A program made the position numbers and the translations under genes. Shown one piece after another: positions 17,547-27,417 of a stretch of DNA of 64,000 nt (its first letter is position 1; each line of letters begins with the position of its first letter). Below the pieces are notes generated by a model, which was not told the DNA's origin, searched no databases, and was given only the letters and a program-made list of their open reading frames with translations. This stretch comes from Pseudomonas graminis (GTDB lineage Bacteria > Pseudomonadota > Gammaproteobacteria > Pseudomonadales > Pseudomonadaceae): NCBI RefSeq assembly GCF_002093745.1, contig NZ_MTSB01000022.1:5851-69850 (forward strand). The letters run 5' to 3'.

Positions 17547-18950
17547 ATGCTGAAGAAGTTGTTCCAGTCATTTCGTTCCCCACTGCGCAAACCGCAGCAA
17601 CATACGCGCACCACGCCTGAAGTGCTCAATAGCAGCCAGCATTCGCTGCAGCGCAATCAGTTCAGCCGTTATGCCGTGAACATTGTCGAGCGTCTGCAAA
17701 ATGCCGGCTATCAAGCCTATCTGGTCGGTGGCTGCGTGCGTGACATGATGCTCAATATCACGCCCAAGGATTTCGACGTCGCCACCAGTGCCACGCCTGA
17801 ACAGGTACGGGCCGAGTTCCGCAATGCGCGGATCATCGGCCGCCGGTTCAAGCTGGTGCATATCCACTTCGGTCGCGAGATCATCGAAGTGGCGACGTTC
17901 CGCGCCAACCATCCGCAGGATGACGAAGAAGAAGACAGCAACCAGTCTTCGCGCAACGAAAGCGGGCGTATTTTGCGTGACAACGTGTACGGCACACTTG
18001 AAGAGGACGCCCAGCGTCGCGACTTCACGATCAATGCGCTGTATTACGACCCGGTCAGCGAGCGTGTGCTGGACTACGCCAATGGCGTTCATGACATCCG
18101 CAACCGGCTGATCCGCCTGATCGGCGATCCTGAACAACGCTACAAGGAAGACCCGGTGCGCATGCTGCGCGCCGTGCGCTTCGCCGCCAAGCTGGATTTC
18201 GGCATCGAGAAACACAGCGCCCAGCCGATCCGCGCACTGGCGCCCATGCTGCGTGATATTCCTTCGGCGCGCCTGTTCGAAGAAGTGCTCAAACTGTTCC
18301 TCTCGGGCCACGCGGCACCCACCTTTGAAATGCTGGTGGACCTGGAACTGTTCGAGCCTTTGTTCCCGGCCAGTTCGAAGGCACTGGAATACAACCCGAC
18401 ATACACCCATACGCTGATCAGCAATGCCTTGATCAACACTGACCTGCGCATCAAACAGAACAAACCGGTAACGCCGGCGTTCCTGTTTGCCGCCCTACTC
18501 TGGCCTGCGCTGCCTGCCAAGGTGTTGCGCGCTCAGGAACGTGGCATGCCGCCGATTGCCGCCATGCAGGACGCCGCTCACGAACTGATCATCGAACAGT
18601 GCCAACGCATCGCGATTCCGAAGCGTTTCACGTTGCCGATCCGCGAGATCTGGGACATGCAGGAACGTCTGCCGCGCCGCTCAGGCAAGCGTGCCGACCT
18701 GTTGCTGGACAACTCGCGTTTCCGGGCCGGTTACGATTTCCTGCTGCTGCGTGAAAGCGCGGGCGAACAGACTGACGGTCTGGGCCAGTGGTGGACGGAC
18801 TACCAGGACTGCAACGACAGTGAACGTCGCGACATGATTCGCGACTTGAGCAACAAACCCGAAGCCGCAGGCGCTGCACCGCGCAAGCGTCGCCGCAGCA
18901 GTGGCGCCAAGCGCAAGCGCAGCGGTGGCGAGACACAAAGCGGTGAATGA
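17547..18950 (+). CDS. pcnB: Poly(A) polymerase I
   Basis: A nucleotidyltransferase of 467 residues that adds 3' poly(A) tails to RNA and promotes its decay. The head domain has LVGGCVRDMM and the catalytic pair in PKDFDVATSATP (Asp76, Asp78); RRDFTINALYYD and EDPVRMLRAVRF mark the neck. The tail is basic (RKRRRSSGAKRKRSGG), as expected for RNA binding. The ATG at 17547 gives MLKKLFQSF, the usual pseudomonad N-terminus; earlier starts at 17475 and 17496 add an unrelated stretch. It overlaps folK by 8 bp. Confidence 0.95.
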   Translation: MLKKLFQSFRSPLRKPQQHTRTTPEVLNSSQHSLQRNQFSRYAVNIVERLQNAGYQAYLVGGCVRDMMLNITPKDFDVATSATPEQVRAEFRNARIIGRRFKLVHIHFGREIIEVATFRANHPQDDEEEDSNQSSRNESGRILRDNVYGTLEEDAQRRDFTINALYYDPVSERVLDYANGVHDIRNRLIRLIGDPEQRYKEDPVRMLRAVRFAAKLDFGIEKHSAQPIRALAPMLRDIPSARLFEEVLKLFLSGHAAPTFEMLVDLELFEPLFPASSKALEYNPTYTHTLISNALINTDLRIKQNKPVTPAFLFAALLWPALPAKVLRAQERGMPPIAAMQDAAHELIIEQCQRIAIPKRFTLPIREIWDMQERLPRRSGKRADLLLDNSRFRAGYDFLLLRESAGEQTDGLGQWWTDYQDCNDSERRDMIRDLSNKPEAAGAAPRKRRRSSGAKRKRSGGETQSGE

Positions 18951-19449
18951 ACCGCTGTTGGCCACCGAACGGGCCTACATCGGGCTGGGCAGCAACCTCG
19001 CTGACCCGGCCGGGCAACTGCGCAACGCCCTCGACGCAATGGCACGGTTACGCGATTGCACGCTGGCTGCCGTCTCTTCGTTTTACGTCAGCGATTCGCT
19101 GCTGCCCGGCCAGCCCCGCTTCACCAATGCCGTCGCGGCACTGGACACCTCGCTGACACCGTTGGCGCTGCTTGATGCATTGCAGGCCATCGAACTGGAT
19201 CAGGGCCGTGAACGCCACGAGCGCTGGGGGCCTCGCACCCTTGACCTCGATATCCTGCTGTTCGGCACCCGACTGATCGACGAGCCGCGCCTCAAAGTCC
19301 CGCATTATCACCTGCATGCCCGCGCGTTCGTGCTGTACCCGCTGGCCGAGCTGGCACCGGGGCTGATTCTCGCCGACGGGCGCGAGCTGGCACGGTTGCT
19401 GAGTGAATGCCCTTTCACGGGGCTCGAACGCCTGCCCGGCGAAGCGTAA
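18943..19449 (+). CDS. folK: Hydroxymethyldihydropterin pyrophosphokinase
   Basis: HPPK of 168 residues, transferring pyrophosphate from ATP to 6-hydroxymethyl-7,8-dihydropterin in folate synthesis. Signature elements are AYIGLGSNLADP at the N-terminus and RWGPRTLDLDILLFG, which carries the two Mg-binding Asp. The GTG at 18943 lies inside the 3' end of pcnB (8-bp overlap), consistent with translational coupling; the pcnB-folK-panB-panC order is standard in gammaproteobacteria. Confidence 0.94.
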   Translation: MNEPLLATERAYIGLGSNLADPAGQLRNALDAMARLRDCTLAAVSSFYVSDSLLPGQPRFTNAVAALDTSLTPLALLDALQAIELDQGRERHERWGPRTLDLDILLFGTRLIDEPRLKVPHYHLHARAFVLYPLAELAPGLILADGRELARLLSECPFTGLERLPGEA

Positions 19450-19677
19450 AGCCCAACCGTTCCACCGCCTGTGTAACCGGTTCGGCACACAGGTAACACC
19501 TTCAATTGACTTAACGTCCCCTCCTCACGAAGATAGGCCTCCCGCCGCTGCCCCACTGGCGAACGGGCGCGAAACAGGCCATTGCAAAACACCGCGACAC
19601 GACGGTGTGCCTGCTTTTCCAGGATGACTCTCACGCGCTGAGCACCCGCGTTCACAGCGCCTGATGGAGAACTTTAC

Positions 19678-20478
19678 ATGCCGAACATAACCGTTACGTC
19701 GCTGCTGGCCATGAAGCAGAAGGGTGAGAAAATCACCATGCTGACCTGTTACGACGCAACCTTTGCCCACACGGCCTGCCAGGCAGGTGTCGAAGTGCTG
19801 CTGGTCGGCGACTCACTGGGCATGGTCCTGCAAGGGCACGACAGCACCCTGCCCGTGACCACCGCCGAAACGGCGTATCACGTTGCCTGTGTGAAACGGG
19901 GCAATCAGGGCGCGCTGATTCTTGCCGACCTGCCGTTCATGGCCAACGCCACGCTGGAGCAGACCTTCACCAACAGCACGACGTTGATGCAGGCCGGTGC
20001 GCACATGATCAAGGTTGAGGGCGCCGCCTGGCTGGGCGAGTCGATCCGCTTGCTGGCAGAGCGCGGGATTCCGGTCTGCTCACACATGGGGCTGACCCCG
20101 CAATCGGTCAACGTGCTGGGCGGTTACAAGGTTCAGGGCCGCCTGGAAGCCCAGGCCCGGCAGATGCGCGCCGATGCCATCGCGCTGGAGCAGGCTGGCG
20201 CAGCGATGATCCTGCTGGAGTGCGTGCCGAGCGAGCTGGCTGACGAAATCACTCAGGCCGTGAAAATCCCGGTGATCGGCATTGGCGCAGGCAGCGCCAC
20301 CGACGGTCAGGTGCTGGTGCTGCACGACATGCTGGGCCTGTCGATCAGCGGGCGCGTGCCCAAATTCGTGAAAAACTTCATGATCGGCCAGCCTGATATC
20401 CAGTCGGCCATTCAGGCATATGTGGGCGCCGTCAAAGACGTCAGCTTTCCGGCCATCGAACACGGGTTTTCGGCATGA
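19678..20478 (+). CDS. panB: Ketopantoate hydroxymethyltransferase
   Basis: A TIM-barrel enzyme of 266 residues that adds a hydroxymethyl group from methylene-THF to 2-ketoisovalerate, the first step to pantothenate. Conserved blocks: [25 protein letters not shown] (metal-binding Asp), [15 protein letters not shown] and the C-terminal [17 protein letters not shown]. Ribosome site GGAG precedes the ATG. A 227-bp gap from folK with a TTGACT-like element suggests its own promoter. It overlaps panC by 4 bp (ATGA). Confidence 0.96.
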   Translation: MPNITVTSLLAMKQKGEKITMLTCYDATFAHTACQAGVEVLLVGDSLGMVLQGHDSTLPVTTAETAYHVACVKRGNQGALILADLPFMANATLEQTFTNSTTLMQAGAHMIKVEGAAWLGESIRLLAERGIPVCSHMGLTPQSVNVLGGYKVQGRLEAQARQMRADAIALEQAGAAMILLECVPSELADEITQAVKIPVIGIGAGSATDGQVLVLHDMLGLSISGRVPKFVKNFMIGQPDIQSAIQAYVGAVKDVSFPAIEHGFSA

Positions 20479-21326
20479 ACACAGTCAAAACAGTTCTGGA
20501 ACTGCGCGCAGCCGTTGCGCAGGCACGCCGCGAAGGCAAGCGTATTGCCCTGACCCCGACAATGGGCAACCTGCACAGCGGCCATGCCACACTGGTCGCC
20601 AGAGCCGCGCAGTGCGCAGACTTCGTGGTCGCGACCATCTTCGTCAACCCGCTGCAGTTCGGCCCCAAGGAAGACCTGGCCACCTACCCTCGCACCCTGG
20701 CCGCCGATCAGGAAAAACTGCTCCAGTCCGGCTGCAACCTGCTGTTCACGCCCAGCGTCGAAGAGATGTACCCCAACGGCATGGCCGACCAGACGCTGGT
20801 CAGCGTTCCGCACCTGTCACAGGGCCTGTGTGGTGCCAGCCGCCCCGGCCATTTCGAGGGTGTCGCGACGGTCGTCAGCAAGCTGTTCAACATGGTGCAG
20901 CCTGATCTGGCGATCTTTGGCGAGAAAGACTTCCAACAACTGGCGGTCATTCGGGCAATGGTTCGTGACCTGAACATGCCAATCCAGATCATCGGTGAAC
21001 CCACGGTTCGTGCCGACGACGGTCTGGCCTTGTCATCGCGCAACGGTTATCTGTCGGAGGAGCAACGCGCAACGGCGCCCGCGCTGTATCAGGCCATCTG
21101 CAAGACGGCCGACGCCATCCGCGCAGGCGAGCAGGATTTCGACACGCTGCTGACGGGCAAGAAGCAGCAACTGGAAGCCGCCGGCTTTCGTATCGATTAC
21201 CTGGAAATACGTGACGCCGGCAGCCTGCGCCCGGCGACTGCACAGGATCGCGATCTGGTCATTCTGGCCGCCGCCTTTCTGGGCAAGACCCGCCTCATCG
21301 ATAATCTGCACCTGACCAAAGGCTGA
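20475..21326 (+). CDS. panC: Pantothenate synthetase
   Basis: A 283-residue nucleotidyltransferase-fold ligase joining pantoate and beta-alanine at the expense of ATP. HIGH-type motif LHSGHATLV near residue 35, [14 protein letters not shown], the ATP loop [12 protein letters not shown] and KMSKS-like LSSRNGYLS are all present. Its substrate beta-alanine normally comes from PanD, whose gene follows panC in other pseudomonads but is reduced here to a short remnant. Confidence 0.96.
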   Translation: MNTVKTVLELRAAVAQARREGKRIALTPTMGNLHSGHATLVARAAQCADFVVATIFVNPLQFGPKEDLATYPRTLAADQEKLLQSGCNLLFTPSVEEMYPNGMADQTLVSVPHLSQGLCGASRPGHFEGVATVVSKLFNMVQPDLAIFGEKDFQQLAVIRAMVRDLNMPIQIIGEPTVRADDGLALSSRNGYLSEEQRATAPALYQAICKTADAIRAGEQDFDTLLTGKKQQLEAAGFRIDYLEIRDAGSLRPATAQDRDLVILAAAFLGKTRLIDNLHLTKG

Positions 21327-21341
21327 AAGGATTGACCGGTC

Positions 21342-21389
21342 GATGAACTAAGCCACACCCGCAGTGCCCTATCGGTACAGGTTGCCTGA
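21342..21389 (+). pseudogene. panD: Remnant of panD (last 15 codons)
   Basis: In the frame starting GAT at 21342 the 48 bases read DELSHTRSALSVQVA followed by TGA. From memory, PanD proteins of pseudomonads end in a segment close to LSHTSxAIPVQVA, so about 15 C-terminal residues of aspartate 1-decarboxylase survive in the position panD holds between panC and pgi in P. aeruginosa. The other ~110 codons, including the Gly-Ser self-cleavage site, are absent. There is no start codon in frame. The match is short but in the right place, frame and end point. Confidence 0.75.
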
Positions 21390-21575
21390 ACCACGACCGA
21401 CAGTATTTGAGTAAAACCCCGGTTCCTTGTGTGCGAAAAAGTACCGGGGGCAGGTAGGACGAGGCGCAGACAAACCGGTACGTGAAGGGTAGTCTGCGAT
21501 GTATAGCCCATGAGAGCTTGCGACCTCGCTCTAAAAATATCCAAAGACCGAACCCGTTAAAGGAAACCCGCAGCG

Positions 21576-23240
21576 ATGGCGTACTACCGCAATCCTTCCG
21601 ATGTGACCGCGTTGCCCGCCTGGCAAGCGCTGAGCAAACACCGCCAGGCCATGCAGAACTTCAGCATGCGCGAAGCGTTCAACACCGATCCGCAGCGCTT
21701 CAGCCAGTTCACGCTCAGCAGCGCCGGCCTGTTTCTCGATTACTCCAAAAACCTGATCACCACCGAGACTCGCGACCTTCTGGTCGACCTGGCCGGTGAA
21801 GTGGGCCTCAAGGACGCGATCAAGGCTCAGTACGATGGCGAACTGGTCAACTCATCCGAAGGCCGCCCGGCGCTCCACACCGCGCTGCGCCGTCCGGTGG
21901 GCGACAAGCTGAAAGTCAACGGCGTCGACGTGATGCCGGACGTGCATCGCGTCCTCAACCAGATGACCGAGCTGGTCGGCCGCATTCATGACGGCCTGTG
22001 GCGCGGTTACACCGAGAAGCCGATCACCGACGTGGTCAACATCGGCATCGGTGGCTCGTTCCTCGGTCCGGAGCTGGTCTCCGAAGCGCTGGTGGCCTAC
22101 GCGCACAAAGGCGTTCGTTGCCACTACCTGGCGAACATCGACGGAAGCGAGTTTCACGAGCTGTCGATGAGGATTCGCGCCGAGACCACGCTGTTTATTG
22201 TCTCGTCCAAATCCTTCAACACGCTGGAAACCCTGAAAAACGCCCAGGCTGCGCGCGCCTGGTATCTGGCGCAAGGCGGTTCCGAAGTCGAACTGCATCG
22301 CCACTTCATTGCGGTCTCCAGCAACAATGCGGCGGCGGTGGCATTCGGCATCCGCGAAGAAAACATCTTCCCGATGTGGGACTGGGTCGGCGGTCGCTAT
22401 TCGCTGTGGTCGGCCATCGGCTTGCCTATCGCGCTGGCCATCGGCATGTCCAACTTCAAGGAGCTGCTGTCCGGTGCCTACACCATGGACCAGCATTTCC
22501 AGAGCGCGCCTTTCGAGCAGAACATGCCGGTATTGTTGGCGCTGCTGGGTGTCTGGTACGGCAATTTCTGGAACGCGCAAAGCCATGCGATCCTGCCGTA
22601 CGACCACTACCTGCGCAACATCACCAAGCATTTGCAGCAACTGGACATGGAATCCAACGGCAAAAGCGTACGCCAGGACGGTACACCGACGTCCACCGAC
22701 ACCGGGCCGGTGATCTGGGGCGGCGTAGGCGCCAACGGCCAGCATGCTTATCACCAGTTGCTGCACCAGGGCACGCAGATGATCCCGGCTGACTTCATTG
22801 TGCCGATCGTCAGCTTCAACCCGGTTGCCGACCACCACCAGTGGCTGTACGCCAACTGCCTGTCGCAGAGCCAGGCCCTGATGATGGGCAAGACCCGCGG
22901 CGAAGCCGAAGCCGAGTTGCGCGAAAAAGGCATGACCGAGGACGAGGTGCAGAAACTGGCACCGCACAAGGTCATCCCGGGCAACCGTCCGAGCAACACG
23001 CTGGTGGTTGAGCGCATCAGCCCGCGTCGCCTTGGCGCGCTGGTCGCCATGTATGAGCACAAAGTGTTCGTACAGAGCGTGATCTGGGGCACCAACGCCT
23101 TTGACCAATGGGGCGTGGAGCTGGGCAAGGAAATGGGCAAGGCGGTGTATCAGCGCCTGACCGGCGGCACCGAAGAACCGGCTGACGATGCATCCACTCA
23201 GGGCTTGATCAACTACTTCCGCGGCCGTCACCGCGGCTGA
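21576..23240 (+). CDS. pgi: Glucose-6-phosphate isomerase
   Basis: Full-length PGI of 554 residues interconverting glucose-6-P and fructose-6-P. Signatures: [24 protein letters not shown], the PGI motif [26 protein letters not shown], and the C-terminal [10 protein letters not shown]. The ATG at 21576 ([16 protein letters not shown]) has AAAGGAAA upstream. The 190 bp before it contain an inverted repeat (CCCCGGT...ACCGGGG, about 21418-21450). Confidence 0.97.
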   Translation: MAYYRNPSDVTALPAWQALSKHRQAMQNFSMREAFNTDPQRFSQFTLSSAGLFLDYSKNLITTETRDLLVDLAGEVGLKDAIKAQYDGELVNSSEGRPALHTALRRPVGDKLKVNGVDVMPDVHRVLNQMTELVGRIHDGLWRGYTEKPITDVVNIGIGGSFLGPELVSEALVAYAHKGVRCHYLANIDGSEFHELSMRIRAETTLFIVSSKSFNTLETLKNAQAARAWYLAQGGSEVELHRHFIAVSSNNAAAVAFGIREENIFPMWDWVGGRYSLWSAIGLPIALAIGMSNFKELLSGAYTMDQHFQSAPFEQNMPVLLALLGVWYGNFWNAQSHAILPYDHYLRNITKHLQQLDMESNGKSVRQDGTPTSTDTGPVIWGGVGANGQHAYHQLLHQGTQMIPADFIVPIVSFNPVADHHQWLYANCLSQSQALMMGKTRGEAEAELREKGMTEDEVQKLAPHKVIPGNRPSNTLVVERISPRRLGALVAMYEHKVFVQSVIWGTNAFDQWGVELGKEMGKAVYQRLTGGTEEPADDASTQGLINYFRGRHRG

Positions 23241-23259
23241 TTTGTCCGGCTCATGACCT

Positions 23260-23361
23260 TCGTTCCCACGCTCCGCGTGGGAATGCCGTTCGTGACGCTC
23301 TTCGTCACAAAGAGGACGCAAAGCATCCAGAACTGCATGCCGACGCGGAGCGTCGGCACGA
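23260..23361. repeat. REP-like triple hairpin, copy B, after pgi
   Basis: Three tandem palindromes: TTCCCACGCTCCGCGTGGGAA, TGACGCTCTTCGTCA, and TGCCGACGCGGAGCGTCGGCA, with GGACGCAAAGCATCCAGAAC between the last two. The last two modules correspond in reverse orientation to the repeat at 10838-10892. A short direct repeat GATAGTCAGT follows twice (near 23360 and 23395). It may act as the pgi 3' end. Confidence 0.75.
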
Positions 23362-23490
23362 TAGTCAGTCAGATTTGTGTATAACGTCGACATGATAGTC
23401 AGTTGGACGTGTGCATCACAGTGATGCACTGCGCGCTTGGCATGAGCTTCAGTCGGTTTTATCCACGCCCTTCCCGTGTACGAGCCCGAC

Positions 23491-24357
23491 ATGGAATTCA
23501 TTCGCACCCGCATCGAAACTCAAGTCATCAGCCTCACCGGCCTTGCGCTCGGGCAACTGGATCTGGAGAACCCCAAGGGCGATCCCGGTCTGTTTGGCCC
23601 GCAGGCTGTGTGCTGGAAAGTGCATGGCGATTTCACCAGCATGCTGGTCGGCGGCATCAGCGCGTTGATGTTGCAGGCACTGCACCCGCTGGCCCTGGCA
23701 GGTATCTGGGATCACTCCAACTTTCGCCAGGACATGCTCGGCCGTCTTCGGCGTACGGGGCAGTTTCTGTCCGGCACCACGTATGGCGCCACACAGGACG
23801 CCAACTGGCTGATCGACAAAGTGCGCGCCATTCACCTGAACGTCACCGGTACTGCGCCGGACGGGCGGCCCTATGCGGCCAGCGATCCGGACTTGCTGAC
23901 CTGGGTGCATGTGGCAGAAGTCAGCAGCTTTCTGGCCGCGCATTTGCGCTACCTCGATCCGGCGTTGTCGCTGGCGGATCAGGACCTGTATTACGCCGAA
24001 ACCGCGTTGGTCGCCGAGCGGCTGGGCGCGCGCAACGTGCCACGCTCCCGGCAGGCCATTGCGGACTATCTGGCGAGCATTCAGGGCGATCTGGTCTGCG
24101 ACGGTCGCAGTCGTGAAGTATTGCGCCTGCTGCTGGACGCGCCGGCCCCCAACTGGCTCGCCAAGCCTTTTGGTGTGTTGATGATGCGCGCCGGTATCGA
24201 CTTGCTGCCGGTCTGGGCCAGCGACCTGCTCGATGTCACCCAAAGCCCTTTGAAGCGAAGGATGATCCGGCTGGGCGTCAACTCCACCGCGCCGGTGCTG
24301 CGCTGGGCCGTGCAGGACGGTTCGGCACAGCGCGCGAAACGTCGCATGGCGGTTTGA
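23491..24357 (+). CDS. DUF2236 / MpaB-family oxygenase-like protein
   Basis: A 288-residue protein of the DUF2236 family, which includes the latex-clearing protein Lcp and fungal MpaB haem-type oxygenases. Features: VCWKVHGDFTSMLVGGISALMLQALHPLALAG near residues 40-70 with the conserved HP, then a helical core with WVHVAEVSSFLAA. The bacterial function is unknown. ATG 23491 (MEFIRTRIETQV) is preferred; a GTG at 23476 would add five residues. Neither has a convincing Shine-Dalgarno. It stands between a repeat and the thiolase gene. Confidence 0.8.
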   Translation: MEFIRTRIETQVISLTGLALGQLDLENPKGDPGLFGPQAVCWKVHGDFTSMLVGGISALMLQALHPLALAGIWDHSNFRQDMLGRLRRTGQFLSGTTYGATQDANWLIDKVRAIHLNVTGTAPDGRPYAASDPDLLTWVHVAEVSSFLAAHLRYLDPALSLADQDLYYAETALVAERLGARNVPRSRQAIADYLASIQGDLVCDGRSREVLRLLLDAPAPNWLAKPFGVLMMRAGIDLLPVWASDLLDVTQSPLKRRMIRLGVNSTAPVLRWAVQDGSAQRAKRRMAV

Positions 24358-24463
24358 ACGGTCGTTTCAGGCTGACAGCCAAACGTGACTGACCGGTTCA
24401 CGGTTGGAATCTGTGTCCCTATCTGTGACACCATGAGTCTTCAATAACAATGAGGACAGCCCC

Positions 24464-25642
24464 ATGCATGACGTCGTTATCGTTGCCGCCACCCGCACCG
24501 CCGTGGGCAGCTTCCAGGGTTCACTGGCCGCCGTTTCTGCCGTCGATCTGGGCGCTGCGGTCATTCGCCAGCTCCTGGCCCGGACTGGCGTGGACGGCGC
24601 GCACATCGATGAAGTCATCATGGGCCAGGTGCTCACCGCCGGGGCGGGGCAGAATCCGGCACGGCAGGCCGCCATCAAGGCGGGCCTGCCGTTCTCCGTA
24701 CCTGCCATGACCCTGAACAAGGTCTGCGGCTCGGGCCTCAAGGCGCTGCACCTGGCAACCCAGGCGATTCGCTGCGGCGATGCCGAGATCGTCATCGCTG
24801 GCGGCCAGGAGAACATGAGCCTGTCCAACTACGTCATGCCCGGCGCAAGGACCGGTCTGCGCATGGGCCATGCGACGATGGTCGATACGATGATCAGCGA
24901 CGGGCTGTGGGATGCGTTCAACGATTACCACATGGGCGTGACCGCCGAAAACCTCGCACAGAAGTACGGCATCAGCCGTGAGGCGCAGGACGCCTTCGCC
25001 GCCCTTTCTCAGCAAAAAGCCATTACCGCTATCGAGTCGGGCCGCTTTGTCGATGAAATCACCCCGATCCTGATTCCTCAGCGCAAGGGTGATCCAGTGT
25101 CCTTTGCCACTGACGAACAACCCCGGGCCGGCACCACAGCGCAAACCCTGGCCAACCTCAAGCCCGCGTTCAAAAAGGATGGCACGGTCACGGCGGGTAA
25201 CGCGTCTTCGCTCAACGACGGGGCTGCTGCGGTGATGCTGATGAGCGCGGTCAAAGCCGAACAACTGGGCCTGCCCGTGCTGGCCCATATCGCGGCGTAC
25301 GCCAACGCAGGCGTCGACCCGGCGATCATGGGCATCGGCCCGGTCAGCGCAACCCGCCGCTGCCTGGACAAGGCCGGCTGGACGCTGGACGAACTGGATT
25401 TGATCGAAGCCAATGAAGCCTTCGCAGCGCAGGCGCTGTCAGTGGGCAAGGAACTGGGGCTGGACCCGGAAAAGCTGAACGTCAATGGCGGAGCCATCGC
25501 CATCGGCCATCCAATCGGCGCGTCGGGCTGCCGCGTGCTGGTGACGCTGCTGCACGAAATGATCAGGCGTGATGCCAAGAAAGGCTTGGCCACGCTGTGC
25601 ATCGGGGGTGGCCAGGGTGTTGCCCTCGCGCTGGCGCGCTGA
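24464..25642 (+). CDS. Acetyl-CoA C-acetyltransferase (thiolase)
   Basis: Biosynthetic-type thiolase of 392 residues that condenses two acetyl-CoA or cleaves acetoacetyl-CoA. Nucleophile Cys88 in [10 protein letters not shown], catalytic His in [17 protein letters not shown] and second Cys in [11 protein letters not shown] are intact, plus the thiolase signature [11 protein letters not shown]. The ATG follows AATGAGGACA. No ato or phb genes adjoin, so its pathway (PHB, ketone-body or amino-acid catabolism) is open. It is convergent with fruA, with 20 bp between. Confidence 0.93.
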   Translation: MHDVVIVAATRTAVGSFQGSLAAVSAVDLGAAVIRQLLARTGVDGAHIDEVIMGQVLTAGAGQNPARQAAIKAGLPFSVPAMTLNKVCGSGLKALHLATQAIRCGDAEIVIAGGQENMSLSNYVMPGARTGLRMGHATMVDTMISDGLWDAFNDYHMGVTAENLAQKYGISREAQDAFAALSQQKAITAIESGRFVDEITPILIPQRKGDPVSFATDEQPRAGTTAQTLANLKPAFKKDGTVTAGNASSLNDGAAAVMLMSAVKAEQLGLPVLAHIAAYANAGVDPAIMGIGPVSATRRCLDKAGWTLDELDLIEANEAFAAQALSVGKELGLDPEKLNVNGGAIAIGHPIGASGCRVLVTLLHEMIRRDAKKGLATLCIGGGQGVALALAR

Positions 25643-25662
25643 GGGCATTCACACGGCTGTGA

Positions 25663-27405
25663 TCAGGCGCCTGCGGGCGCCACGTCCATGCCTGCAACTT
25701 CCGGCCGTTTGATCACCGCATAGATCACGCCGGTTACCACGCTACCGATCACAATCGCCAGCAGGTACAACAACGCATGGTTGATCGCGTTGGGGATCAA
25801 CATCACGAACAGGCCGCCATGCGGTGCCATCAGCTTGCAGCCGAAGTACATCGACAATGCACCGGTCAGCGCGCCACCCACGACGCTGGCCGGAATGACC
25901 CGCAACGGGTCCTTGGCAGCAAACGGAATGGCACCTTCGGAAATAAAGCACAGCCCCAGTACGAACGCGGCCTTGCCTGCTTCTCGCTCGCTTTGGGCAA
26001 ACTTGCGGCGGGCCAGAATCGTGGCGATGCCCATACCGATCGGCGGCACCATACCGGCAGCCATCGCGGTGGCCATCGGTGCATAGCTCTGTGAGGCCAG
26101 CAAACCGACAGAGAATGCGTAGGACGCCTTGTTGATGGGGCCACCGAGGTCGACGCACATCATTGCGCCCAGCACCACGCCCAACAGAATGGCGTTGGTG
26201 GTGCCCATGCTGTCGAGGAAGTGAGTCAGCGCTTCGAGCATCCCGGCAACCGGCTTGCCGACCACGTAGATCATCACCAGACCGGTGAACAGGCTCGACA
26301 GCAGCGGGATGATGAGGATCGGTTTGAGGGCTTCGACGCTGGCTGGCAGGCGAGCGTAACGGTTGATTGCCGCCGCGCTGTAACCGGCCAGGAAACCGGC
26401 GATGATACCGCCGATGAACCCGGCACCCAGCGTACTCGCCAGCAGACCGCCAATCATCCCCGGCGCCAGACCCGGACGGTCAGCGATGGAATAGGCGATG
26501 TAACCGGCCAGCAATGGCACCATCAGTTTGAATGCGGCTTCCCCGCCGATCTGCATCAAGGCGGCAGCCAGTGTGCCCTGCTCCTTGAACGCATTGATGC
26601 CGAACACGAACGACAGGGCAATCAGCAGACCGCCCGCCACCACCATCGGCAGCATGAACGACACACCGGTCAGCAAGTGCTTGTAGACGCCGGTCTTCTC
26701 TTGCCGGGCAGGCGATTTGGCGGCAGTCGAGTCGGACTCCACCGCCCCTTCCGCCAAGGCTTTCTTCAGCGTCGCTTCAGACTGCTTCAACGCAATGCCG
26801 GTGCCACAGCGATAGATTTTCTTGCCTGCAAAACGGTCGGTGTTGACCTCGATGTCTGCGGCCAGCAGCACCACGTCGGCATCGGCGATGGCCTGTGGGC
26901 TGAGCGGGTTGCGCGCCCCGACCGAGCCTTGGGTTTCGACCTGCAGGTCGTAATCCAGACGCTTGGCCGCCTGCTGGATGGCTTCAGCGGCCATGAACGT
27001 GTGTGCGACACCGGTCGGGCAGGCGGTGATTGCCACGATGCGCGGTTTCGCCCCGGCGCTGCCTGCGGTGTCAGGCGCAACCGCCTGCGACGCGACATGG
27101 ACCTTTGCATCCTGCGCAGCACGCTGCAGGAAACCGTCGACGTCCTGCAACGCATGAGCCGGCGAGTCCTGAAACAGGCGCTTGCCGACGAAACGGCTCA
27201 AGTCTACCGGCCCGGTGTTGACCACCAGCACCAGATCAGCGGCTTCGATATCCTGAGCGGACAGCTGCGCATCCGCCTTGTGGGGGTCGATGATTTCAAC
27301 GCTGGTTTCCCAGCCCTGACGCAATGCCGCCGCTTCGAGTAATCGTGCGCTGAGTACGCTGCTGACCTTGCCGCTCGGGCAGGCCGTGACTATGGCTAAC
27401 TTCAT
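25663..27405 (-). CDS. fruA: Fructose PTS permease EIIBC
   Basis: Membrane transporter-kinase of 580 residues that imports fructose as fructose-1-phosphate. Two EIIB-like domains are present: an N-terminal one (LAIVTACPSGKVSS, Cys9) and a canonical one with phosphocysteine Cys129 in ITACPTGVAHTFMAA. The EIIC portion (about 240-570) has 8-10 hydrophobic segments, including GLAPGMIGG and the GGPINKASYAFS region. It is the last gene of fruBKA, 12 bp downstream of fruK; the operon is expected to be repressed by the divergent fruR. Confidence 0.96.
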   Translation of the reverse strand: MKLAIVTACPSGKVSSVLSARLLEAAALRQGWETSVEIIDPHKADAQLSAQDIEAADLVLVVNTGPVDLSRFVGKRLFQDSPAHALQDVDGFLQRAAQDAKVHVASQAVAPDTAGSAGAKPRIVAITACPTGVAHTFMAAEAIQQAAKRLDYDLQVETQGSVGARNPLSPQAIADADVVLLAADIEVNTDRFAGKKIYRCGTGIALKQSEATLKKALAEGAVESDSTAAKSPARQEKTGVYKHLLTGVSFMLPMVVAGGLLIALSFVFGINAFKEQGTLAAALMQIGGEAAFKLMVPLLAGYIAYSIADRPGLAPGMIGGLLASTLGAGFIGGIIAGFLAGYSAAAINRYARLPASVEALKPILIIPLLSSLFTGLVMIYVVGKPVAGMLEALTHFLDSMGTTNAILLGVVLGAMMCVDLGGPINKASYAFSVGLLASQSYAPMATAMAAGMVPPIGMGIATILARRKFAQSEREAGKAAFVLGLCFISEGAIPFAAKDPLRVIPASVVGGALTGALSMYFGCKLMAPHGGLFVMLIPNAINHALLYLLAIVIGSVVTGVIYAVIKRPEVAGMDVAPAGA

Positions 27406-27417
27406 GACGATCCTCTC

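Noticed and set aside
21852-23513. 553-codon frame opposite pgi
   Set aside because: It is the antisense shadow of a GC-rich, well-identified gene; composition is His/Arg/Gln-rich with no domain.
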